Notes: a model not told the origin generated them from the letters alone. Shown: positions 1-7,472, counted from the first letter of the stretch. The stretch: DNA of 37,480 bases from an uncultured Erythrobacter sp. (GCA_938015255.1 CALLQC010000070.1:1-37480), one strand, 5' to 3'. Program-made: numbers and translations.

Positions 1-1124
1 CACAGCCAGCGCGCCAGCTTTGCCACGCGCTCGGCCTTGTCCGCGACTGTGCCAAGCTTTTCGTGAAACGTGATCCGCTCCAGCTTCTTCGCGTGCTCGG
101 CAAGCGGCGTTTTCTGGTCCAGTTCCCAAAAAAACCGCGCATCGGAAAGCCGCGCCGCCAGCACCTTGCGGTTGCCATCGACAACCACCGCCGGATCGGC
201 AGCGGCGATATTGGCGGTGCAGACGAACGCATTGGCGAGGCGGTTCTGCCCGTCATTCGCCGCCTCTTCGCAAACGAAATATTTCTGGTTCACGCGCGCG
301 GTCAGCTGGATGACCTCTGGCGGCACGTCCAGATAATCGTCATCAAACCGGCCCATCAGCGGCACGGGCCATTCGGTAAGACCGGCATTCTCGATAACCA
401 GCCCTTCATCCTCGACCAGCGCCAGACCGGCTGCCTCCGCCGCTTCCTTCGCGCCCTCGCGCACCCGGTCCTGACGCTCTTCGTGATCGATGATCACCGA
501 TGCCGCGCGCAGTTTTTCCGCGTAGTCATCCGCGCTGTCGATAGTGATCGGTCCTTGCGAATGGAACCGGTGCCCCAATGTCTCGCGCCCGCTGGCAAGG
601 CCATCCATTACGCATGGCACAACCTCGCCATCCAGCAGCGCGATGATGCCTGATAGCGGGCGGACCCAGCGCAGGCTTTCCGTGCTGATTGATGCCTCAC
701 CCCAGCGCATGCTTTTGGGCCAGGAAAAGTCGCGGATAATCGCCGGAATTGCAGCAGCGAGCAGATCGGCCACAGCCTGACCTGGCTTTTCGATCACGGC
801 AAAATAGGTTTCCCGCCCCTTCACATCGCGCACTTCAAGAGTTTCGCGCGTCACGCCGTTCTTGCGGCAGAACCCATCCACCGCCTGATCGGGCGCGCCC
901 ACAGGCGGGCCCTTGGCCTCTTCGCTTACGGCCTCTGTTTCGGTTGGAAGCCCGCGCGCGATGAGCGCAAGGCGGCGCGGTGTGGACCAAACTGTCAGCT
1001 CGTCAAAGTCCACGCCATACGCCTGCAGCTCGCGGCGAAACAGCTTTTCCAGCTCGCCGCGCGCACCCGCCTGCATCCGTGCGGGAATCTCTTCTGATCT
1101 CAGTTCAAGAAGGAAGTCTGCCAT
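1..1124 (-). CDS. glyS: Glycyl-tRNA synthetase beta subunit, partial (C-terminus outside window)
   Basis: Reading leftward from an ATG at 1124, the frame stays open to the window edge and gives about 374 N-terminal residues of an approximately 690-700-residue protein. It starts MADFLLELRSEEIPARMQ, the characteristic opening of bacterial GlyS, and continues through GWRF-type blocks such as LRWVRPLSGIIALLDGE and RFFWELDQKTPLAEH. The beta subunit pairs with GlyQ to form the alpha2beta2 cytosolic enzyme that charges tRNA-Gly; beta supplies tRNA binding. Its start codon overlaps the stop codon of the upstream sulfotransferase-like gene (TAATG), so translation is probably coupled. The remaining C-terminal part, including the anticodon-binding domain, lies beyond base 1. 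The identification is secure; the end is not visible. Confidence 0.95.
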   Translation of the reverse strand, partial: MADFLLELRSEEIPARMQAGARGELEKLFRRELQAYGVDFDELTVWSTPRRLALIARGLPTETEAVSEEAKGPPVGAPDQAVDGFCRKNGVTRETLEVRDVKGRETYFAVIEKPGQAVADLLAAAIPAIIRDFSWPKSMRWGEASISTESLRWVRPLSGIIALLDGEVVPCVMDGLASGRETLGHRFHSQGPITIDSADDYAEKLRAASVIIDHEERQDRVREGAKEAAEAAGLALVEDEGLVIENAGLTEWPVPLMGRFDDDYLDVPPEVIQLTARVNQKYFVCEEAANDGQNRLANAFVCTANIAAADPAVVVDGNRKVLAARLSDARFFWELDQKTPLAEHAKKLERITFHEKLGTVADKAERVAKLARWL

Positions 1125-1975
1125 TATCTCAATTCATATCCAAAAGCGGGAAGCTGATCCGCGAAAGGGCGCAATCCGGCGCTGATACCGTCTATCTGTT
1201 CAGCCGTCAGCTTGCTGATCTGACGGTTGTTCATGTTTTCCAGCGGGCGTGGCTCGTAATCCTTCACCGCCAGTTTCGCCCCCGCATCAATATCGCCAAG
1301 CAGCGGTTCTGCCTGTTTGAGCGGTGCAAGAGCCGATACCGGGTCTTGCGTCAAATCCTCATACCGCAGATCGAAGCTCGATCGGTCTTTGAGCGCGGTT
1401 AGTCTCTGCAATCGCTCACCGTAAATGCGGCCAAGGGCGGTGAAGAACTCAGCGCTGCCCTGTGCCATCGATCCCGTCGCCTCGGCCCAATCGCTGGCGA
1501 CGCGCGCAGGGCCGTATCGCTTCGCCCAGCTCGCACATACGGCGTATGGATCGCGGGTAAGACGCATCAGGCGCAGCGGCATGTCTCCAAACGCCTCAAG
1601 CACCTGCTGCATCCGCACGAGGTTGGGCGGCGATTTCTCGATCACCAGCGATTTGCCGGAGGAACGGCTGGATATGTGTTCCAACCACAATGTCCGCATT
1701 GCGGCGTAGTCGATTTTGGCCGCGGGATCCCATCTCTTGCTTGGCTGGCGCGCATCGAATGTGAGCCATTGCCCTTCCCCGTTCTGCCCTAGAGTGGTGA
1801 CCGATGATCCGGTTAGCAGCAGGCGCGCTAGCGCCGTTGATCCGGCGTTCGGCAGGGTTGCGATAAACAGCCAGGAAATGCCCCGTGTCGGTTCGCTGCG
1901 CAGCCCGAGACGCGTTTTCGCGCCCAGCGTCGCAGCCCGCAGGCGCCGCTTTAGAAAGAGGCGTTCAGTCGGCAT
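1124..1975 (-). CDS. Sulfotransferase-like protein inserted between glyQ and glyS
   Basis: This 283-residue protein has the two nucleotide (PAPS) signatures of the sulfotransferase fold. A 5'-phosphosulfate loop variant, LPNAGSTALARLLL, lies near residues 41-54, and a 3'-phosphate segment, LMRLTRDPYAVCASW, lies near residues 136-150. EKSPPN and RYEDLTQDP are also typical of bacterial sulfotransferase family proteins. No signal peptide is obvious, so it is probably cytosolic or peripheral. It begins 21 bases after glyQ ends, and its stop overlaps the glyS start by one base, so it sits inside the glycyl-tRNA synthetase operon. The acceptor substrate cannot be inferred. The family call is fairly sure. 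A link to aminoacylation is only suggested by position, and shared expression may be incidental. Confidence 0.8.
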   Translation of the reverse strand: MPTERLFLKRRLRAATLGAKTRLGLRSEPTRGISWLFIATLPNAGSTALARLLLTGSSVTTLGQNGEGQWLTFDARQPSKRWDPAAKIDYAAMRTLWLEHISSRSSGKSLVIEKSPPNLVRMQQVLEAFGDMPLRLMRLTRDPYAVCASWAKRYGPARVASDWAEATGSMAQGSAEFFTALGRIYGERLQRLTALKDRSSFDLRYEDLTQDPVSALAPLKQAEPLLGDIDAGAKLAVKDYEPRPLENMNNRQISKLTAEQIDGISAGLRPFADQLPAFGYELR

Positions 1976-1996
1976 ATCGCAATGCGCGGACGGTCA

Positions 1997-2920
1997 TTAT
2001 GACCAGCCATTCACCTCCATGTACTTTTCGCAGGATCCGCGCGCCATATCGCGCACGCGCGCCATATAACTGGCGCGTTCCTGCACGCTGATTACGCCGC
2101 GCGCCTGAAGCAGATTGAACAGGTGGCTCGCTTCGATCGCCTGTTCGTAGGCGGCAATCGGAACATCATTATCGAGCGCGTTGCGACATTCCGCTTCTGC
2201 CTTGGAAAACAGATCGAACAGGGCATCGGTGTCGGCGACTTCGAAGTTCCACTTCGACATCTGTTTTTCGTTTTCGAGGAAGACCTCGCCATAAGAAACG
2301 CCGCGCCCGTTGAAATCGAGGTCGTAGACGTTGTCGACGCCCTGAATATACATGGCGAGCCGTTCAAGTCCGTAGGTCAGCTCACCAGCAACCGGCTTGC
2401 AATCAAAACCGCCCATTTGCTGGAAATATGTGAACTGGGTGACTTCCATCCCGTCACACCAGACCTCCCAGCCAAGGCCCCATGCGCCAAGGGTGGGACT
2501 TTCCCAATCATCCTCGACAAAGCGGATATCGTGTTTCAGCGGATCGATACCGATACGCTTCAGGCTTTCGAGATACAGCTCCTGAATGTCAGACGGACTT
2601 GGCTTCAGGATGACCTGATATTGATAATAGTGCTGCAGCCGGTTCGGGTTTTCGCCATATCGCCCGTCGGTTGGCCGGCGGCATGGCTGAACGAATGCAG
2701 CGTTCCACGGGTTCGGGCCGAGCGCGCGCAGCGTCGTCGCCGTGTGGAATGTACCCGCCCCCATGCGCATGTCATAAGGTTGCAGGATAAGACATCCATT
2801 CGCCGCCCAGAAATCGTGCAGCGTCAGGATCATGTCCTGGAAAGATCGGGATGGATCTCGCCCCGTTCCAGCCGGCGCCAAATCCGATTCGTCCATGCCT
2901 GTCTTGACCTCTGATTCCAT
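1997..2920 (-). CDS. glyQ: Glycyl-tRNA synthetase alpha subunit
   Basis: The protein has 307 residues and matches bacterial GlyQ almost throughout: [55 protein letters not shown] and [19 protein letters not shown] are hallmark segments of the class II catalytic core that activates glycine. The chosen ATG at 2920 gives about 20 residues more before the [10 protein letters not shown] block than the E. coli protein has. An alternative ATG at 2896 (residue 9) has AGAGG upstream at reasonable distance and could be the real start. The gene heads the operon glyQ, sulfotransferase-like gene, glyS, all on the minus strand. A terminator-like hairpin lies about 70 bases upstream. Confidence 0.95.
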   Translation of the reverse strand: MESEVKTGMDESDLAPAGTGRDPSRSFQDMILTLHDFWAANGCLILQPYDMRMGAGTFHTATTLRALGPNPWNAAFVQPCRRPTDGRYGENPNRLQHYYQYQVILKPSPSDIQELYLESLKRIGIDPLKHDIRFVEDDWESPTLGAWGLGWEVWCDGMEVTQFTYFQQMGGFDCKPVAGELTYGLERLAMYIQGVDNVYDLDFNGRGVSYGEVFLENEKQMSKWNFEVADTDALFDLFSKAEAECRNALDNDVPIAAYEQAIEASHLFNLLQARGVISVQERASYMARVRDMARGSCEKYMEVNGWS

Positions 2921-2991
2921 GCGTTGAGGCCATGGCCCATGCCCCCTTAACCGTCAATGCCGCGCTGCAGCATGATCCCGTTTCCACAACG

Positions 2992-3016
2992 AAAACCCGC
3001 AGAAATCTGCGGTTTT
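2992..3016 (-). terminator. Terminator-like hairpin upstream of glyQ
   Basis: On the minus strand the sequence AAAACCGCAG-ATTT-CTGCGGGTTTT forms a six-pair GC stem, a four-base loop, one bulged G and an A4/T4 extension. This is the shape of a rho-independent terminator that could work in both directions. It lies 72 bases before the glyQ start, with no other minus-strand gene upstream before UrcA. It could therefore be an attenuator in the glyQ leader, the end of a short transcript from the UrcA upstream region, or a boundary element. The sequence alone does not decide. Confidence 0.45.
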
Positions 3017-3035
3017 GGTAAGGTCAGCATTACCT

Positions 3036-3097
3036 AATGTCAGGTCTTATTGACATGGTCAGCGAATCGCGACATAAAGTAAGGGCAACCTGACATT
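3036..3097 (+). promoter_or_regulatory. Promoter of the UrcA gene bracketed by a perfect 10-bp inverted repeat
   Basis: A consensus -35 box TTGACA (3050-3055) is followed after 17 bases by CATAAA (3073-3078), a fair -10 box. The arms AATGTCAGGT (3036-3045) and ACCTGACATT (3088-3097) are perfect reverse complements, placed symmetrically outside the two boxes, 52 bases start to start (about five helical turns). That geometry suggests two operator half-sites for a regulator that bends or loops the promoter. No regulator is identified. Confidence 0.5.
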
Positions 3098-3144
3098 CCG
3101 GAAGGTTGATGCGACAACTTCTCACTCCCCAGGAGAACCCGACC

Positions 3145-3486
3145 ATGCGTACCATTTTTGCTCTTGCCGCTTCCGCCATTGCTTTCACCGCAACGCCCGC
3201 GCTGGCCATTTCGCCCAACGCGACCGATTTCGAAATCGAGATCGATCACGAGGATATCGACCTGTCGACCGAGCAAGGCGTCGCTCTGCTTGACGAGCGG
3301 GTGCGGACCATCATCCGCCGCGAATGCGCCAATGGCGGCCGCGACAGCACCTCAGTTCGCCTGAAACGCGCCTGCCGCGCATCGGCACGCGCTGCCGCCG
3401 AAGACCAGATCCGCTTTGCTGTATCCGAAGCACGGATCACCGCAGTTCGTCTCGCTTCCAAAAAACCAGTTGCACCGGAAGCCTGA
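3145..3486 (+). CDS. UrcA family exported small protein
   Basis: This 113-residue protein begins with a clear Sec signal peptide, MRTIFALAASAIAFTATPALA, probably cut after the ALA at residue 22. The mature part has the UrcA pattern: a DIDLSTEQGVALLDERV segment followed by two cysteines, one in RRECANGG and one in RACRASA, that could form a disulfide in the periplasm. UrcA family proteins are common in sphingomonads and their function is unknown. The start at 3145 was chosen over an in-frame ATG at 3106 because AGGAG lies at 3131-3135 at good spacing and the signal peptide begins there. It appears to be a single-gene unit, with a strong promoter upstream and a long hairpin downstream. Confidence 0.85.
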   Translation: MRTIFALAASAIAFTATPALAISPNATDFEIEIDHEDIDLSTEQGVALLDERVRTIIRRECANGGRDSTSVRLKRACRASARAAAEDQIRFAVSEARITAVRLASKKPVAPEA

Positions 3487-3501
3487 TGAAACAGCGCCGT
3501 T

Positions 3502-3546
3502 TCCCGGTGGATGAGGAGGCCTCCCCCCTGTTCTTATCCACCGGGA
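3502..3546 (+). terminator. Long intergenic hairpin after the UrcA gene
   Basis: TCCCGGTGGAT (3502-3512) pairs perfectly with ATCCACCGGGA (3536-3546), giving an 11-bp stem. The 23-base loop itself contains the palindrome GGAGGCCTCC. No U-tract follows, so it is not a textbook rho-independent terminator. It may protect the UrcA mRNA 3' end or act as a transcription pause, or it may be a structured RNA element between the two units. Confidence 0.45.
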
Positions 3547-3588
3547 GCGGTCAAACAATGCGCCTTTCCAGGTAACCGGAGCCGATTG

Positions 3589-3708
3589 ATGAAAAAGCTT
3601 AATAACAAAGTGCCGCTGGCATGGTGGCAGCTGTTCATTCTGATTGCCCTTTCAGGCTACGCGGTCGGTAATCTCGCCGCAAAGTTCATGAACGCCTTTG
3701 GAGGCTGA
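3589..3708 (+). CDS. Single-span membrane microprotein, 39 residues
   Basis: From the ATG at 3589 the frame encodes MKKLNNKVPLAWWQLFILIA followed by a glycine-rich end, ending AFGG. It has a short basic N-terminus and one hydrophobic helix of about 20 residues, so it should be a small inner-membrane protein with its N-terminus in the cytoplasm. CCGGAG precedes the ATG at 3576-3581. In-frame upstream starts exist from 3511 but lie within the hairpin region and give an unlikely Pro/Cys-rich leader. The gene ends six bases before the next membrane protein, and its last codons contain that gene's GGAGG ribosome site, so it appears to lead the membrane-protein cluster 3589-6434. I do not recognise a family. 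Confidence 0.65.
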   Translation: MKKLNNKVPLAWWQLFILIALSGYAVGNLAAKFMNAFGG

Positions 3709-3714
3709 AGCGCG

Positions 3715-4203
3715 ATGTCCGAACGCCAAAAGAAAGTAGACCGATACATGCGCGCTGCCAATATCGGCACGGCTGCAGCGATTGCTTTCCCTTTCATAAA
3801 CCTGGCGATGGAGCCGGTTTTCGTCGGACATGAGGAAGGCGATAGCCTGCTCGTGCCGGTCCTTCTGTTTATCGCCATATTCGTGTTTCTGATCGGCGAG
3901 ACCTACGCTCTTTTCTATGTCTTCCTTCGCCGCAAAACCGACGAGTTCACGCTTTCGATGTGGCACAGCGGAACGACCTACGCATTTTTCGCCGCCATCC
4001 TGTGGCTCCTCGTCGGGGGATACATCGAGATATACTTTGATGGTGTCGCCGCTGGCGAAGCCTTCCAGGCTGCGCAAGCGCAAGGCTTGACCGAAGAAGA
4101 AATCGAGCAGGTTGAAGGCTCAGATATCATTCGCCGCTATGCAACGCATGTGATCCTTGCGGCATTCTTCTTCGGCTTGCAGATCAAAAGATTCAGGGGC
4201 TGA
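3715..4203 (+). CDS. Small multi-span membrane protein, DE/LW-motif family (copy 1)
   Basis: This 162-residue protein has about four hydrophobic segments: near residues 16-31, 46-70, 86-107 and 143-157. Between the second and third lies RRKTDEFTLSMWHSGT (residues 72-87), the motif shared with the neighbours at 4208, 5098 and more weakly 4606 and 5784. It ends FFFGLQIKRFRG, like the ends of copies 2 and 4. GGAGG at 3700-3704 supports the start. An acidic stretch, LTEEEIEQVEGSD, precedes the last helix. I recognise no named family. The shared motifs indicate tandem duplication of one membrane scaffold. Function is unknown; the Xre regulator embedded in the cluster suggests regulated expression. 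Confidence 0.8.
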   Translation: MSERQKKVDRYMRAANIGTAAAIAFPFINLAMEPVFVGHEEGDSLLVPVLLFIAIFVFLIGETYALFYVFLRRKTDEFTLSMWHSGTTYAFFAAILWLLVGGYIEIYFDGVAAGEAFQAAQAQGLTEEEIEQVEGSDIIRRYATHVILAAFFFGLQIKRFRG

Positions 4204-4207
4204 CCCG

Positions 4208-4606
4208 ATGAACAAAGCGAACCTGTTCATGAATGCCGGATGGGCCGGTCTTTGTGGAATCGTCCTCTTGGTCGCGGCCTCCGCGTTCGATCTATCGAAA
4301 GCGGTCAATGTCGCTGGCGTGCTGATCGTTATGGCGAGCTGCTGGACCATGCTGTTCACTCGCAACGCCGATGAATACACCCGAGGCCTGTGGACCTCCG
4401 GCGCGAGCCTTGCCTTCGCAACCCTGCTCATCCTCTTCCTTGGACTTCCGTTTGCAGAGGGTGTCTATGATGGCTTTGTAAGTTCGCACGAAGATTCAGG
4501 TGAGGATGAGACCCAACAGGACATCCCCGCAATCGCAAGCATCGTTGCCGCAATCGGCGCTTTTTACATCGGCCTGTTCTGGAAACGTATCAGAGGAGGC
4601 ATGTGA
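4208..4606 (+). CDS. Small multi-span membrane protein, DE/LW-motif family (copy 2)
   Basis: The protein has 132 residues from the ATG at 4208, four bases after copy 1 ends, with an AGGGG-like ribosome site. Hydrophobic spans lie near residues 9-26, 34-50, 66-80 and 107-123. The family motif is RNADEYTRGLWTSGASLAF (residues 52-70), with the DE at 55-56. It ends FYIGLFWKRIRGGM, which matches the end of copy 1. A very acidic loop (EDSGEDETQQD) lies before the last span. An in-frame upstream start at 4157 would overlap copy 1 and add a non-hydrophobic leader, so it was rejected. The gene is a clear paralogue of copies 1 and 4, of unknown function. Confidence 0.8.
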   Translation: MNKANLFMNAGWAGLCGIVLLVAASAFDLSKAVNVAGVLIVMASCWTMLFTRNADEYTRGLWTSGASLAFATLLILFLGLPFAEGVYDGFVSSHEDSGEDETQQDIPAIASIVAAIGAFYIGLFWKRIRGGM

Positions 4607-4992
4607 TGCGGTACGATCCCAAAGCCATCACACAGGAAGACAGGACAAAACAGGCCGCCTGGCTATGGGTGGGCCTACCCGCATCGCTCATAAATGTGCT
4701 CTGGCTGCTATTCTATCCTGATGGATCAGAGGCGGCGAACCTGTTCGGCGTTTTCGCCGCGACCACCGTTGCTTTCATGGTATTCGGATATGGGTATGAT
4801 GAGTTTATGCAGGCACATCTGTGGACAGCATCGCGCTGGGCGCTGAGCGCCGCCGGAGTGATGATGCTGGCAGGAGTATTTCCGATCCTGGATCGGCTGG
4901 ATCTTCTTTCGTCTATTGATCTGACAATGGGCCTCTCGATAATTGTTGCGGTGTTTCATACCGCACTCGCTATCTCCCGGTGGCGTTCATGA
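4606..4992 (+). CDS. Small multi-span membrane protein, divergent DE/LW-motif family (copy 3)
   Basis: This 128-residue membrane protein's ATG overlaps the previous stop (TGATG), with GAGGAGG-like sequence at 4593-4599. A GTG three bases earlier is possible but badly spaced. About four hydrophobic segments are visible. The motif is degenerate but recognisable: YGYDEFMQAHLWTASRWAL (residues 62-80), with the DE at 65-66. The C-terminus, AISRWRS, replaces the KRxRG ending of copies 1 and 2. The overlap implies translational coupling with copy 2. Function is unknown. Membership in the same family is an inference from the motif and from its place in the array. Confidence 0.75.
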   Translation: MRYDPKAITQEDRTKQAAWLWVGLPASLINVLWLLFYPDGSEAANLFGVFAATTVAFMVFGYGYDEFMQAHLWTASRWALSAAGVMMLAGVFPILDRLDLLSSIDLTMGLSIIVAVFHTALAISRWRS

Positions 4993-5097
4993 TCATCAAC
5001 GCCTCAACAACCAGAACACGCAGAGAGGGGCCTGTATCAATTCCGGCGGTGCCTCACCCTCGGAAGAAGCATCGCGCCTCTTGCTGGAGAGCCAGAC

Positions 5098-5526
5098 TTG
5101 GAAGAAACGACCCTTCGCCAAAAGTACACCAACCGATTTCTAAGGGCATCCGAAGTGGGTCTGCTCGGCTTCGCCTATGCGTCACTGATGTCGGCTGTGT
5201 TGGATCCCCTCAGTGTGTCTGTGCTTACCAGACTAAGCGTAATAGTCGCAGTCGCGGCGTGGGGCGGATCTTTGATCGTGATGTTCCTCTACCGAAGGAC
5301 GGACGAATACACACTCAGCCTCTGGCATGCCGGGACTGGGGCGTCCTTTATCATGACCACTCTCTTGCTCGTTTTCGGTTCGTTTTTCGAACAGCTGTTC
5401 TATTCGATTTTCATGCCCGATCGACTGCTGGACCGGGATGCGGAATTCGCGTTCTATTTTGGAGCGCCCATGCTGATGTTCGCGTTCTATCTGGGCGTCC
5501 TGGGGAAACGGGTTCCTACACGCTGA
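5098..5526 (+). CDS. Small multi-span membrane protein, DE/LW-motif family (copy 4)
   Basis: The protein has 142 residues and starts at a TTG (5098), preceded by GGAGA at 5086-5090. No ATG or GTG occurs in frame between the previous stop in this frame (4990-4992) and this TTG, so TTG is the best choice. The motif RRTDEYTLSLWHAGTGASF (residues 66-84) is nearly the same as in copy 1, and the end, FYLGVLGKRVPTR, resembles copies 1 and 2. Four hydrophobic spans are likely. About 105 non-coding bases separate it from copy 3, the largest gap in the array. Function is unknown. Confidence 0.75.
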   Translation: MEETTLRQKYTNRFLRASEVGLLGFAYASLMSAVLDPLSVSVLTRLSVIVAVAAWGGSLIVMFLYRRTDEYTLSLWHAGTGASFIMTTLLLVFGSFFEQLFYSIFMPDRLLDRDAEFAFYFGAPMLMFAFYLGVLGKRVPTR

Positions 5527-5593
5527 CGCGGTATCGTGAACGCCGCAGCAATGCCTCTGGGTCATTGCATCAGCACGCCCGCTCGCAAGAGGT

Positions 5594-5797
5594 ATGATCG
5601 ACTTGAAGAACCGCCTCAAAGTTCTCCGCGCTGAACGCGACTGGTCACAGGCCGAACTGGCCGGGCATCTCGACGTGTCACGGCAGGCCGTGAACGCCAT
5701 CGAGACCGGCAAGCACGACCCTTCCCTGCCGCTTGCGTTCAAGATCGCGCGGCTTTTCGAAATGACAATTGAAGAGGTTTTCGATGACCAAGCCTGA
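5594..5797 (+). CDS. Xre-type helix-turn-helix regulator, YozG-like
   Basis: This small DNA-binding protein of 67 residues is nearly all one HTH_3 domain: LRAERDWSQAELAGHLDVSR then QAVNAIETGKHDPSLPLAFK and IARLFEMTIEEVFDD. That is the compact YozG-like regulator family often paired with membrane-protein genes. The ATG at 5594 is only one base after AAGAGG (5587-5592). A TTG at 5603 would sit ten bases after it and would give the usual family start MKNRLKVLRAE, so the true protein may be 64 residues. It overlaps the following membrane gene by 14 bases. It probably regulates the membrane-protein array 3589-6434. The signal it responds to is unknown. Confidence 0.85.
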   Translation: MIDLKNRLKVLRAERDWSQAELAGHLDVSRQAVNAIETGKHDPSLPLAFKIARLFEMTIEEVFDDQA

Positions 5798-6434
5798 GCC
5801 CGCAAATCGTGAGCTGACACCGGCGCAGAACTATGTGCGGATAATCCTGTGGTCAGTGCTGCTATGCGTTCCCCTGTTCGCTCTCGGCGCGATGATGGCG
5901 GCTGTTGAGCATATCAGCGAGGATGGCGGCGGCTGGGTTGATTATGCTCTGGTCGCAGGCGGCATACTTGTCATCGCTGTCTCGGTTTATTTCCTGTGGC
6001 GCTGGCTCCCGGATTTTACCATGGGAGAGCCCAATACACCGCGCGGCAACAGGATGCGCTGGGTGCTTGTTGCCATTGCAGTCATCAGCGCGCTTATTAC
6101 CATTCCGTTGCTGTCAGGCGGGGATCCGGCGGACGGCCCTCATCCGCTTTTCAGCAATGCGCCGGTGGCACCGACTATTGCTCTGGTTACTGCCTTGGCG
6201 TGGGGACTTCTGATGCCCCCACTGATCCTGTTCTCGCGCCGCAACGCCGATGAGCACAAGCTGCAGACGCAGGACTTTGGCATGATGGTGGGATTTCAGG
6301 CTTTCTCATTGGCCGCACCCGTCTGGTGGATGGGATGGCGCGGAGGATTTCTGCCTGCGCCCGACGTCATGATCCTGTTCGCTGCCACATTGGCTATTTC
6401 GCTCATCGTGACGATTTGGAAGCAATTTGTATGA
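5784..6434 (+). CDS. Multi-span membrane protein coupled to the Xre regulator (distant array member)
   Basis: The protein has 216 residues from the ATG at 5784, with GAAGAGG at 5771-5777, starting inside the end of the regulator gene (14-base overlap). About six hydrophobic segments are visible, near residues 20-41, 54-74, 92-110, 130-150, 166-182 and 191-211. LFSRRNADEHKLQTQDFG (from residue 149) resembles the RRxxDE motif of the upstream proteins, although the LW part is lost, so it may be a longer and more distant relative. Regulator plus membrane-protein overlap is the usual YozG-type arrangement. Function is unknown; a transporter cannot be supported from the sequence. Confidence 0.75.
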   Translation: MTKPEPANRELTPAQNYVRIILWSVLLCVPLFALGAMMAAVEHISEDGGGWVDYALVAGGILVIAVSVYFLWRWLPDFTMGEPNTPRGNRMRWVLVAIAVISALITIPLLSGGDPADGPHPLFSNAPVAPTIALVTALAWGLLMPPLILFSRRNADEHKLQTQDFGMMVGFQAFSLAAPVWWMGWRGGFLPAPDVMILFAATLAISLIVTIWKQFV

Positions 6435-6521
6435 TCGGACAGGAAAACTGAAACCGGTCTGTTAAACCTTCCGCCATCTTCCCTGCGTTACCGACAACGC
6501 TTCTTACCAAGGATACGATTC

Positions 6522-7472
6522 ATGAAACTAAGGTCGCTGATCACCACTTCCGCCGCGGCACTCGCTCTTTTCTCCGGTCCAACGGCAATCGCGCAGGATC
6601 AGGCGGAAAACAGCTGGCCTACTCCCGTTCCTGCAGCGGAAGCCCCCGGCCTACCCGACGATGCAACCGGCGTCCCTGCCCTGTGGAAGCTGGCTGACGA
6701 GGATACGACGGTGTATCTGTTTGGCACGGTTCACATGCTGCCGCCCGGCGTTCCGTGGAACACCGGCCCTGTAAAGGATGCACTTGCCAGCTCGGATACG
6801 CTTGTGACCGAAATTGATATCACGCCAGGGGCAGAGGCCGAGATTGGCGAGATGTTTCAGGCTAAGGGCATGTTGCCACAGGGCGCAACGCTGCGCGGTC
6901 TTATGAACGCAGAACAGCGCGCAACATATGAAGCAGGTCTTGGAAAGCTCGGAATGCCTGCCGAAGCGTTCGACCAGATGGAGCCATGGCTGGTCGCAAT
7001 CGTGCTGGGGCAGGTTGTCGCGCAGGGCGCAGGTTTCAACCCGGAATACGGCGTTGAAGAAGTGCTGGAGCAAACAGCGCCCGCCGGCATTGAGCGCGGC
7101 GCGCTTGAGACGATCGAATTTCAAGTTTCCGTCTTTGACGAGCTGCCCGTTGACCAGCAATTGCTGTATCTCCTTGATGGAGCCGCAGATCCGCTGGAGG
7201 GAATCAAGATACTCAATGATCTGGTCGACATGTGGTCACAGGGCCGGGTCGAGGCATTGGGCGAACTTATGAATGATGGCTTTGAGTCGCACCCCAATCT
7301 GGGAGAGCGCCTGCTTTACCAGCGCAATGCCAACTGGGCAGAGTGGATCGACGATCGCATGGATGCACCGGGCACTGTTTTCATTGCCGTGGGCGCGGGC
7401 CATCTTGCCGGTGAGCGCAGCGTGCAGGATTACCTTGCCGAACGAGGGTTCGAAACCACACGGGTGCAATGA
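6522..7472 (+). CDS. TraB/GumN family exported protein (first of pair)
   Basis: This 316-residue protein has a Sec signal peptide (MKLRSLITTSAAALALFSGP, then TAIAQ). The mature protein carries the TraB/GumN (Tiki-like) pattern: LFGTVHMLP at residues 67-75 and the C-terminal GAGHLAGERSVQDYL near residue 292. In Tiki proteins the paired GxxH motifs are part of a metalloprotease active site. Whether this bacterial branch is catalytic is not established. Expected location is the periplasm. Its stop overlaps the start of a second family member by four bases (ATGA), so the two are co-expressed. A possible ribosome site, AAGGA, lies just upstream. Confidence 0.85.
   Translation: MKLRSLITTSAAALALFSGPTAIAQDQAENSWPTPVPAAEAPGLPDDATGVPALWKLADEDTTVYLFGTVHMLPPGVPWNTGPVKDALASSDTLVTEIDITPGAEAEIGEMFQAKGMLPQGATLRGLMNAEQRATYEAGLGKLGMPAEAFDQMEPWLVAIVLGQVVAQGAGFNPEYGVEEVLEQTAPAGIERGALETIEFQVSVFDELPVDQQLLYLLDGAADPLEGIKILNDLVDMWSQGRVEALGELMNDGFESHPNLGERLLYQRNANWAEWIDDRMDAPGTVFIAVGAGHLAGERSVQDYLAERGFETTRVQ

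Noticed and set aside
63-653. Open plus-strand frames over 63-1402
   Set aside because: They lie antisense to glyS and the sulfotransferase-like gene and lack any family resemblance; they are high-GC shadow frames.
2123-2914. Plus-strand frame of 263 residues
   Set aside because: It is entirely antisense to the highly conserved glyQ coding sequence.
4980-5597. Plus-strand frame of 205 residues overlapping the membrane array
   Set aside because: It is Arg/Ser-rich, crosses copy 4 of the membrane family in another frame, and has no sensible start context.
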